Assembly (NCBI GenBank): GCA_028565635.1
Contig: JAOXYB010028389.1
Location: forward strand, 1 to 15,257
From: Phoronis ovalis
Taxonomy: Eukaryota; Phoronida; Phoronidae
DNA length: 15,257 nucleotides
Direction of reading: 5' to 3'
A model generated the notes under the pieces. It worked only from the letters and a program-made list of their open reading frames with translations, was not told the origin of the DNA and made no database searches. Shown here piece by piece: positions 1 to 9,303 of this stretch. How positions within the stretch are numbered: position 1 is the first letter of the stretch; each line of letters opens with the position of its first letter. The position numbers were made by a program, and so were the translations under genes.

Positions 1-178
1 GGATATTTATGAAACTCAATTTTATAATATAATTAGCATTCCGGATAGTAAAATGAGGAATTATAAACTATTTAAAAATAAAATATTACAAGAAGAGTAC
101 ACAACAGTTGCCATGCCAAGGCAATTGATATAAAATTTTGGCGAAATTTAGGATTGGAAATCATGATCTCCAAATTGA

Positions 179-481
179 ACTTTAATTGGTAGGCATACAC
201 GGCTAAAAACTCCGATAGAACAACGGTGCTGTGCATATTACCCCAAGACAGTGGAAGATGAGATGCACGTCCTGACAAAACATAATCAAATTAGAAAAGA
301 CCTCTATGAGGCATTACAGGTTGAAATATTTAATATTAAAAATGTGAGCAGCAAAGAAGCGTTTGTTGCCACTGCGAATTCGATTTTGGCAGTTGCTACA
401 TATTTATCTAAAGTGTTCAAAATAAGGTCCTCCCAGCAATCATTATGGTGCTCTTTGCTATTTGAACAAATTTTGTATTAG
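179..481 (+). pseudogene. C-terminal remnant of a non-LTR retrotransposon (LINE) polyprotein
   Basis: An open frame runs from just after a TGA at 176-178 to TAG at 479-481, about 100 residues, with no convincing ATG start. It reads like the extreme C-terminus of a LINE reverse transcriptase ORF: an RLKTPIEQRCC segment, then VEDEMHVLTKHNQIRKDL, where intact family members have a Cys/His cluster of the form C..C..EDE.H.L..C..Y...R. A tail of the form F..ANSILAVATYLSKVFKIR follows, resembling the helical end of such proteins. Some expected Cys positions are replaced (Tyr after CCA, Asn before IRKDL), which suggests decay. The reverse transcriptase and endonuclease parts would lie left of the window if present. 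Family assignment is from motif memory, not a search. It could also be an unrelated terminal exon. Confidence 0.5.
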
Positions 482-745
482 ATATATCAGTACTCATATA
501 TATTATTAGAAGTATTTGTATATGTGTATATGCGCGTACGTGTTTTTATGTTACCGTACATGGACACATGCACGCCGGTATGCATGGGTATATGTATGTT
601 GGGTATATGTGGTTTGCACATACATTTGTATGGTATAGTCATATTGTAGTACTTATTAGTAGTTTTATTTAGTATTGTTTATTAGTTGCTTTTTTGTATT
701 TGTCCATGTACTTTGTAAAATATGTTACTGTGACAATAAACTATA
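482..745 (+). mobile_element. Probable LINE 3' untranslated region and 3' end
   Basis: The segment after the remnant ORF stop is low in complexity and rich in TATG/GTATATG words, with an AATAAA at 735-740 followed by TA-rich DNA. This is what the 3' trailer of a 5'-truncated LINE copy looks like. No target-site duplication can be checked, because the left end lies outside the window or is not recognisable. The right boundary is approximate. Confidence 0.35.
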
Positions 746-1200
746 TATATTTATGTCGCTGAAACACATAACACATTAATATCACTAAGAGAAAATGTTT
801 ACTGGCATTTTTGTACGCCTTTGCACAAGTGTGCGTAAATGATAACAATTTTGTCCTCAACTGCTATTTTACATATTTTAAAAATATAATCCCGAATTAT
901 TTGTAGTTTACATTTTTTATCCCAGATGGCGCTATGCATAACTGCACGTTTTGACTAATTACTCCAAACATTAGCTTAGTTGATTGATATAAAGTGCCTG
1001 AATAATTGCTTGCGATTGTCTTTGATATAGTTATTTTATCCAAATATCGATAAAGCCAACAGTTTCCGCGTAATTACAAGTTTAACAAACTGCGTATTTT
1101 GAACGGGTGACACTGGTGATTTTCGTTCGTATGCCCAGTGCCTGTTAAACTCTTAATTTTGCCACTGATATTGTGCACAAAGGATTCAAATTGAATTGAA
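746..1200. other. Non-coding stretch, nothing recognised
   Basis: This AT-rich sequence has stop codons in every frame and no recognisable exon, RNA gene or repeat family. Its right end leads into the TATA box at 1203. Confidence 0.5.
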
Positions 1201-1202
1201 AG

Positions 1203-1212
1203 TATATAAAAG
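1203..1212 (+). promoter_or_regulatory. TATA-box candidate (TATATAAAAG)
   Basis: TATATAAAAG followed by GGGGCAACA is a near-consensus metazoan TATA box with a GC-rich flank, standing out from the AT background. A start site would be expected about 30 bases downstream, near 1233-1240. About 130 bases downstream there is a good splice donor (GTAAGA at 1342), so a short 5' untranslated exon of about 100 bases is plausible. The Shisa-like gene is the only gene found downstream on this strand, so it is the natural client, but no transcript evidence is available here. Confidence 0.4.
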
Positions 1213-1234
1213 GGGCAACATTTTGTAAAACACA

Positions 1235-1341
1235 AGGAAATATAGTAGATTATTTGCTATTAGTCTAGTAGTAATATATTTCGAGAGATTGATTATAGTG
1301 AGAGCGGCATTTCACTTCATTGTCTCAGATTCCAGATGCAC
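1235..1341 (+). other. Possible 5' untranslated exon of the Shisa-like gene
   Basis: The segment starts where transcription from the TATA box would begin and ends at CCAGATGCAC|GTAAGAG, a good donor. The partner acceptor would be 3203-3204, preceded by a pyrimidine-rich tract. Joining the two would create a short upstream reading frame, starting at the ATG at 1335 and running about 18 codons to a TAA before the main ATG. Such a frame could lower translation of the main product. The start base is a guess from TATA spacing, and the exon rests only on splice-site quality. Confidence 0.25.
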
Positions 1342-1980
1342 GTAAGAGAAACTCCGTAAAATAATTAAAATATAGAGTTGGAGATGATGAGATGCTTATA
1401 TAAAACTTACGCCGCTACAGTCACGCATAATCAGAATAAAAATGAAATGATCCAGCACGCACCAATCGCGTTTATGTTAAAATAAATGTTTTCAACGCAA
1501 TCTGAATGCCTTTTTTTTGGTTATTCGAAATAGTTATTAATCATTTAGCATATTTATTATCATACTGCTTTTATTTCGTTTCCAATATACGCAGCGGCAT
1601 ATTAATCTACGATAAGGGTCTGTCTAGCTACCTTAGCTCGGAGGCCGCTCTAAGGGAACCAAACACGTTCTCATTGCTGGTTGTTGCAATTTCTGCTGGC
1701 AGTCTCTTGCGTCGTACGCCTTTCGCACAAGTTCATTATTACGATATGTTCACATTTTCTATCTTCCAACCTTTCCTGGGAGACAATTAAGGTATTACAT
1801 TGTTGAAAGTGTGACTTAGCACTCTTTCCTAGCTGTTATTGCAGTTGTCGGTTTGAATCAAACGCAAAAGAGATCACCACTTATAAGTACCTGTCTTCTG
1901 ATGTTTACAAATATTGGACTTTATTTATTTCTCAGTCCAAATTCAAGTTTTTTTGACTACGGGGATGTGCCGCGGAACCG

Positions 1981-2250
1981 AATCCAAAATTTTAGCTTGT
2001 GGTAGCAAACCCAATCCAATTTTTTAGAAATTTTAGGGTAGCAATCCAAAATTTTAAGATATTTGAGTATAGCAATCCATTTTTACGCAAGCTGACTGAT
2101 GCAAACCAAATTCCAAAATTTATTTACAGATACAAACCTAAAATTAATCCAAATTATTTGTTGTAAGCAGTGGGTAGCAATCCAAATTTTTGTATATCTT
2201 TACGGTAGCAATCCAAAAAATACAGTAAAAAGTATACAATCCAAATCCAA
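1981..2250. repeat. Cluster of degenerate (GG)TAGCAATCCAAA motifs
   Basis: The word GGTAGCAATCCAAA or close variants occurs at about 2001 (GGTAGCAAACCCAATCCAAT), 2037, 2069 (TATAGCAATCCAT), 2173 and 2204. Shorter AATCCAAA pieces occur at 1981, near 2145 and at 2237-2252. Spacing is irregular, about 31-36 bases between neighbours and about 100 bases across one gap, so this is a decayed tandem array rather than a clean satellite. Each core is followed by a T- or A-rich tract. Confidence 0.6.
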
Positions 2251-2989
2251 ATTACGTGATTTTCATTGCTGTGGAGGAAAAAATAAAACTAGGGTGAGCA
2301 ATACCTGCCAGAGCGAAATTTGGTAACACAATTGCAGCGAGATTTATACTAAAATGTTAGTAAAATTGTGAAGAACATTATGAAAGCAAAGAAAAATGCC
2401 ACCGTTTGAATGTTTCATAAATCGCTTTTCTAAAATAAGCTTTTATCCGTATTTGGACCATGTAAATTTGCTGTATAAGGCGTAATATTAAAGTCAAATA
2501 TGATTTTAAAAAATGCCGTTCAGAGGTGATGATAAAACATTCTGTAACTCATTAAATACGGCAAAGATATAAAAAAAACTTGGTAAGCATGCTACCTGTT
2601 AGGTATTGTTAACAATAACAATGAAATTAGTCAGGATAAGTTTTTACTATGAGAAATGACGGTTCTCGCTAATGTGTGTTAAAATGACTAAGCACCAGGG
2701 TGGATCTAGGATTCTTGCGCTCGGTCTACTTCAGTGTTTCTCGCTAGGTGTCGCGGACAGGTTTGTAAACAATAAAGTATATCTTTTTAATTAATCGGTC
2801 ATGCTGATGTAAATTGAATGCATTTGTAATTTAGAGAAGATGAGGATAAAAATGTTAGCTTCTCCGAAAGATTTGTATATTTGGCGATAACTTTATTTAG
2901 TCTCGAAGTTCCACAATTCTTCACTGGACGGGTTAGGTGAATAACAGGTGTGCTACCCTAAATATTTTAAAATTAAAACATGTTACTAG

Positions 2990-3078
2990 TACCGCTTGCT
3001 GAGGGAAATCATTGTGTAAACACTGTTGAAAATATCCTATTAAATCATTAGATACCGCTTGCTGAGGGAAATCATTGT
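2990..3078. repeat. Direct repeat of 26 bases, 63 bases apart
   Basis: Two identical copies, at 2990-3015 and 3053-3078, begin TACCGCTTGCTGAGGG and end AAATCATTGT, and both are followed closely by TAAACA. The spacer is 37 bases. The exact identity against an AT-rich background implies a recent local duplication. Confidence 0.8.
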
Positions 3079-3126
3079 AAACAAAACACGCAATCCATAT
3101 TATCTTCTGATTTGATAGTTTGACAA

Positions 3127-3156
3127 AGTGCGTAGTTTGACTAGTGCGTAGTTTGA
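3127..3156. repeat. Two-copy tandem repeat of AGTGCGTAGTTTGA
   Basis: AGTGCGTAGTTTGA occurs at 3127-3140 and again at 3143-3156, a 16-base period. It lies just upstream of the exon that carries the start codon. No function is evident. Confidence 0.7.
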
Positions 3157-3204
3157 ATATATGTGCCATATAGACTTCATTCATCCGTTACTTTCTATTT
3201 TTAG

Positions 3205-3322
3205 CGCACAGGATGTGACGTATCAGTTGTGAATAGATATAGGAAAGTTTCGTAATGTGACAATCCTCATTTTTTAACCTGGGTTTGCCATTATAATTTA
3301 CTCAAAGCTTAAAACAACTGGT
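3205..3322 (+). other. 5' untranslated part of exon 1
   Basis: The start codon at 3323 is preceded by a good acceptor, TTACTTTCTATTTTTAG ending at 3204, so the exon may begin at 3205. Alternatively transcription begins within this stretch. Nothing in it looks coding in the frame of the protein. Confidence 0.3.
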
Positions 3323-3365
3323 ATGTTAAGAAAATGTGCAGGAACACTGATATCTTTTATAATAA
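3323..3365 (+). CDS. Coding exon 1: first part of signal peptide
   Basis: ATG at 3323 opens MLRKCAGTLISFII and ends with a single base of codon 15 before GTAAGT at 3366. This phase-1 donor fits the phase-1 acceptor at 5747-5748: the split codon becomes ATT (Ile15), and the hydrophobic run continues as TVLFVQA. The basic n-region (R3, K4), an h-region spanning the junction and a V-Q-A cleavage site after A22 make a good signal peptide only when the two exons are joined. That is strong internal support for this very short exon. Confidence 0.82.
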
Positions 3366-6300
3366 GTAAGTATTCGTTTTCTTTTAGAGGAGTACGTGTA
3401 CAGTACAACATAAAAATCGCTAACATGCCCGGTAGTCTTAGTGTTAAATGTATCATAAGTGTAATGTCCCGGGTCTATTGCATACTTATAATGCTATTAT
3501 TTCAGTTGCTCTCATTCCTGAGGGATAAGAAGTTATATTATCTCTCTTTACATTAACATTGAAGAAAGAATTGTTTTTTAATGGTATGGTGAGGTGATTA
3601 TTCATCCAAAATATTCTGGTAACATAATTTCTTGTTATTTTTGTTTTAATAGTTGTATTTACATATTATGTCATGTTTTGCTTGTTTCCTTTCTGTTCAC
3701 ATTTAATCTGAAGTGATATACACTCAGAAAATTAGATGTTGATGAATATGTGTATTACAAGAAACAGGCCTGTGCTTGATGACCCGGATGTTAGTGTCTT
3801 GGTTCCTTTAGAGAACCGAGGTGCGGCCCCAATTTATTGCAGTATATCAGTGACCTTATTATTTGAATACATGCATGCTATATGACACGTATGTCGCATA
3901 AATCATGTGATCTATGTTCAGGGAGACTAGAAATATGGCAGCTAACGTTGTAATAGAAAAGAAAGGTTCTCCTTTTCTTTTGCCGTTATTTGAATTTGTT
4001 AAATTTAAACTCCCTTTTGTTAGAGCTCTTGAAAATGGTGTACCGTGAAAACTATTGTACACAATTCTAACGAACAGAGATTTGAAAAATTAGCGAAATC
4101 AAATACTATTAAAAGGAAAGGAGTAGGCTCGAGCTACTTTGGATTTACCCTGCAACCGCCGCGTCAGATTCACTGTTATCGAGATATCTCAAGAAGGGAA
4201 TGTGATAACCATTTGAAACTTAAATCGCATATTACTTGCATATTGAGCCTGTTGATTTTGGGGTCATTCAGAACCAAAATGGCCGACTGGTATCCACGTC
4301 AAGCGCTTCAAATTCACTGTTGGTGGGATATCTCGAGAAGGAAATGTGATATCCACTTGACATTTAAATCTGATATTACACGCATAGTGACAATGAAACC
4401 CATTGATTTTGGGGTCATTTGGAACCAAAATGGCTGACTGGCGTCCACGTCAAGCATGTCAAATGCACTGTTGGTGGGATATTTCATCAATGGAATGTGA
4501 TATCATTTGAAATTAAACATTATATTACACTATTTATATGATATATTGTCTGGGTTTTTATTGTTTTTCCCATTATTCTTATAATATTAAAAGAATTTAT
4601 ATAACATCACTAACTATATTTTATCATTGTTTGTAAGAAGATACTTTAAGACTTTTAATGGCTGGAAATTGTTGGACGAGTCCATATTCGAGGGTAACTG
4701 GTATACAGTGATAAATTAAAATGACAAAATAATTAAACTGTTTTGTTCATAAAATGCTAAACAACTTACTAACCTTAAACAAACTATAACTCATCACAAT
4801 TCACAAGCATATCCCAAACCTGTATGTATTATTTTCTAAATAGAGGTGTTCGGCAACTAAACATAACATTTCTGAACAGTACTAAATGGCTTTGTGTCTT
4901 TGCGATGCATCCTTATACTTAGACCTGTAAGGGTGAACTGTGTTTAGTTAAATGTATTGTGTATTGAGGATTTATAACAACTGTGGTTTTGAGTAAGTCT
5001 ATTATGTAACAAAGTGTAATAAAAGATAGCTAATCAGCTCCAGATCATGCTCAGATTGCATATTATCTTTGTAATATCTGTTTACATTAAGCTTTGGTTG
5101 TATACTATTACACAGTATGAGCAGAAAGTTACTGAGTTGGATCAGTCTAAGTATGAATTGGGGATGTGTATTTAAATTATGCAGCAAGCAATTAGAAGAA
5201 TTTTATAATAATTGCTTTTGTTGTTCATGTTTTTAATAATCATCTACACCAGCTGTAAACTTCACTAGGGCCAGTCTCTCCTACTGGCAGCATTCCTGGC
5301 TGGGGGTACACTCTCGGAGTTGTTTACAACTCACCGAATGTCTAGTTGATAATTGTAATGTCTCCAGTTTGGCATCTGCCATATAACTATAGCCGCAAGA
5401 AATGTATTGTAGATATTTATATCATATTTAAATATCAAGAGCTATTGATTTTAATACGTATAAATTTTAATTTGTATCATTGAAACATTAACGTATGAAC
5501 AAATCTGCCATATTATCACTATTCCTTCATGGTTTTCCATTTATTTATATAATTAACTAAAATATTAAGGGAATTTATTATCGAACGTGTCCATGCAAGT
5601 GATCAGAATGAAAAAGTTGTAACAATGTTGGTTCTTTATCTAAACAATTTTCTCAGCAATATGATCTGAGTTTTATATTATTTGATAATAATACTTTCCT
5701 ACAGTAATATTTATTCCTATCTATATCAGGACTCATTTTCCCTTTCAGTTACTGTGCTCTTCGTCCAAGCAGCTAAAACCGAATTCTGTAGTGGCTATGC
5801 AGATGGTAATGGATTAGCACATGATTCATTCTCCTGCCCTCAATTCTGTTGTGGAGCACGTGACAACAAATTCTGTTGCAGTGATGAAAAATTGAAATAT
5901 AAACCACGACATATAATATTTAATGAAACGCCACAAGTCATAAGGTAAGTACTCGATATTTTATATTAGTTGGAGTCACATTTTATCACCAAAAATGGCA
6001 TGACATTCAAAAATCTCTCAACACATAACATTAGAACAAGAATCATACCTTTAAACTACAGAAATAGATGTGTCTCTGTTATTGTTTATTGCCATAGACT
6101 ACCATTATTAGTTTTTAAAACTCCCAACGTCTCCTAGCGATAAACATGCATCTGGATGGCAATCGTTGAACAGGTAGTGGAATTATATAGCAGTTCAATA
6201 TTTATTTCTGTCTACAACCAATCATTATTATATTTAAGATATAGAATAGATAGTGATGAAGACCCTAGCAAACTGCAAGGTACAGATCAACACGGACTTT

Positions 6301-8183
6301 CTGAACGTCTGATCAAAAGAGAGACACCGGGGGAAAGAAATCGAAGAAGTTGGTCATCCTGGAACAATTGGTCATCCTGGAACAGTTGGTCATCATGGAA
6401 TTCAAAATGGTCATCCTGGAGTAGTTGGTCCAACTGGTCATCTTGGAACAGTTGGTCATCATGGAATTCAAACTGGTCATCTTGGAACAGCTGGTCATCT
6501 TGGAACGGCTGGTCAACGCCATCAGCGGGATTATCTGGTGGAGCGTAAGTACTCTTAAATGATTGTACTGCTTCAACATTGTGTTTGTTTCAGTATCAAT
6601 ATCAATATCAATATATACCTAATTGCGAACATGTACATTTCGTTAGGAAAAAATCATGTTGAGTCGATATCATCACGATCATACATGTTATCTGTTCTTC
6701 GCTATTGTGTTAATTTATATGCTTCCAATACACAAGCACGAGATCAAGCTCATCAAGCTACGCTATATCAAAATCATGCACCGATATGATGGTTCAAATT
6801 AATTATTGAAGAACTGATCAATTCTCTTTATCGTACATGTTTTTTGTAGTATTGCTGGTATTGTGATTGGGACTTTGGTTTTCTTTGGTTTTATAATGTC
6901 GGTGTGTGTGGCGTGTTGTTTTGCGTATCGTAGAGCTAAAAGAACAAATGGAAATGTAACACGTGAGTATTAAACGTACTGATACTATGCCATAGAAATG
7001 TGGAAACACTAATTGCATGCCCTGACCTGTGGCACCGGTCGCAAAACCAAAACCTTCTCGGAATTCTGCATTTTATGCACGATGTCGCGATCTCAGATCT
7101 GGTGGTTCATTCACAAATTATTGGAGCATTTTGTTAACTAGTGTATTAACTTGCATCGTGTTGTCAATATCAAATAGTGTATCAACTTGCAAGCATATTA
7201 TCAAATGTAATTTCAATTAATTCCTGCAGAGATTATAAACAACAATGCATTTTATTTTATTGACATGGTCTCCTGTAAGTGCACCTTTATCTTAATTTGA
7301 AATGTATTAAATGTTACAAATGTAACCGCTTTCATAGTAATGTTAATATGCCTGTATCTCATGGAGCACTCTCACTCAAAGTGCCACTCCATGGGCCCCA
7401 TTTGTTTCAGCCAAAAGGTTTACAATGGCATATGCTTTATGTTTATTTTTTTAACCATGAGGCATATATCTTCAATGAATAATTAATACAATAATGTAGT
7501 TTTGATATCTTTTCTCATTGATATCTTCGCTAATAAATTCGCCAAAGAACAACTAATTCCAGCTAGCATTTTTTTCTATGAGGTGCACACTTCAATCAAC
7601 TTTTTTACCATGGGATGTGGTATATTTCTGGAAAGCAACCTTTACCGTCGGTTGTGGTTTTTTTATCTGCGGCCTCATATCCCACCTATTTTTTTGTCAA
7701 GTTCCCTCCACGTGATTGATCTTCAAACCGTGTTGGTAGGTTACTTGCAATTCCACTGTCCTGTATCTGCTGTAGTTACATAATCATTTATAATATTCTA
7801 GCTTTGCTTTTTCAGGAACTCTTCAAGGTACTTCACAACCCGCTGTGTATACTTATAATACTCCTACCCAGCAACTATCTAATGGTACTAATCAACAACA
7901 AAATATGCCAGGAACTAGTTCTAGTTATTTAGAAATGAACCCGCAAGTGACAACTACAGTTTCTCCTACAGCAACAAATAACTCGTCTTCGCCGTTTACT
8001 TGTTCAACTGAACATTACCAAGCTATGGCACCGCCATCCTATGAAACCGCCCACCAATATGACGATAATACAGTTAATCAACCAGTAGGAGGGACGAGTG
8101 ATGTAAATCAACAAGAAGCCACGCCCACAGCTCCACCTCCTACTTCACTTCCATATTTTGTAACTCATGAAACGTTTATTTAA
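3323..8183 (+). CDS. Shisa-like six-cysteine single-pass membrane protein with Trp-rich ectodomain repeats (five coding exons)
   Basis: The coding exons 3323-3365, 5749-5944, 6239-6544, 6850-6962 and 7816-8183 total 1026 bases, giving 341 residues plus TAA. All four introns are GT..AG, with phases 1, 2, 2 and 1 that join without a frame break. Layout: signal peptide 1-22; cysteine-rich domain 28-58 with C28, C44, CC48-49 and CC57-58; linker 60-112; RNRR furin-type site 113-116; Trp repeat 118-171; membrane helix about 183-208 followed by RRAKR; tail 209-341 with PPSY at 292-295 and C-terminal ETFI. The CSGY...F.CP..CCG....FCC pattern is that of Shisa-like proteins. Known members act as membrane adaptors that regulate receptors or trafficking, and many use PPxY to recruit WW-domain (NEDD4-type) ubiquitin ligases. 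The specific partner here is unknown. The start ATG has G at -3 and gives a proper signal peptide. Confidence is high for the assembly and moderate for the family name. Confidence 0.85.
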
Positions 8184-9262
8184 CTCTACAGCTAGATAAT
8201 CTATTATATTTCCTATTATACGTATAATTTAAAACACAGAATTAAACAAAACATACATTTTGCAATTTTTTTTTACTTTTATAAATTATTTCAACTGAGA
8301 ATTTGTGTTGATATTATCGTTGGTTAGCTATATTGGCAAACATGCAAATTTGGAAAATTTGGAACAAACACGCTGTTTATGTTTTTTTTTTCGAATAAAC
8401 ACATAAAGTGACTGTTAGTGGCTGTCTGGGTTCCGTGACTAACTCGTAATATTGATAAGTTAATTGTTGCAATATCTCGATACGATGATCATATTTATAT
8501 CTATCCAAAGTTAGGAAACATAGTGTCTGTAAAATGAAGACAAAACAAAGAAAAAAGACGGGCAAAACTTAAAACTTTCCTATTTATTTTTTATACATGT
8601 ATATATAAGTGTTTTCATTCTAAAGAAGGTTTAGCACTAAAAAGAAGAGTACGTCCTATATTGAGTAGTCCCACTTCATGAGTCCTACTTTACTTTTTAA
8701 GTGTGATAGATAGGCAATGAAAAGAAAGCAATTCATTGATAAAGTATCTGTAACGTTACAACGCTTATAAGTTTTCAAATACAAATGAAAGCCATTATGT
8801 CGAAGCCGTTTGTTCGCTTGACAACCAGTTATGTCTCTCAAGTGTTTCAGGTTAGGTAAAAAATATGTTTGAAATGTGTTAATTGCTAAACTTTAATTTT
8901 GTTATTATATGTACATTTTGTTTTATGATTGAACAATTGTTATGTTACTATGTGTAAAGTACGCATTTAAAATAAGTTAGGTGATGGAAGAATTCCAAAA
9001 ACATATATAGATATTGAAAACAAATTTGTAAATGCATTCAAGTCTGTAGTGTCCTATGAGTCCAATAGGACTTGATACCACATTATGTTGTTATTTGTTT
9101 GTTACGGTATATATAACACGTGACACTGTTAATAAAATAAATACAAGTAGTAAGATGCTGTTGTTTTTTCATTTTTCCAAAGGTTTCACACACACGGTTT
9201 AAGAATCGGACTGGGATAGAATTAGTGTCTATTTATTTATTTGCGCGCTCGCACGCAAACAT

Positions 9263-9303
<41 letters not shown>

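Larger units (their letters stand above)
1342..3204 (+). other. Upstream non-coding DNA (possible 5' intron)
   Basis: This stretch has no supported coding exon. An open frame at 1506-1790 has no recognisable protein character. The stretch contains a cluster of GGTAGCAATCCAAA-like motifs (1981-2250), a 26-base direct repeat (2990-3078) and a small tandem repeat (3127-3156), each listed separately. If the 5' untranslated exon is real, this is its intron. Confidence 0.35.

Noticed and set aside
1506-1790. 94-codon open frame
   Set aside because: It has no recognisable motif, no good splice context and no paralogue in the window.
3323-3556. 77-codon uninterrupted open frame from the start codon
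   Set aside because: Only the first 43 bases are coding in the gene model. The GTAAGT at 3366 and the perfect signal-peptide continuation in exon 2 explain it better.
4045-4437. 130-codon open frame with internal similarity
   Set aside because: The internal repeat is explained by the DNA tandem repeat of about 150 bases, and the frame lies wholly inside intron 1.
5270-5335. Locally GC-richer segment with a small inverted repeat, considered as an RNA gene
   Set aside because: The stem is short, there is no cloverleaf and no A/B box pattern that I could identify.
6313-6579. 88-codon minus-strand open frame with SKMTS/NSMMTN repeats
   Set aside because: It is the antisense shadow of the Trp-repeat exon. 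The + strand frame has the matching splice sites and phases.
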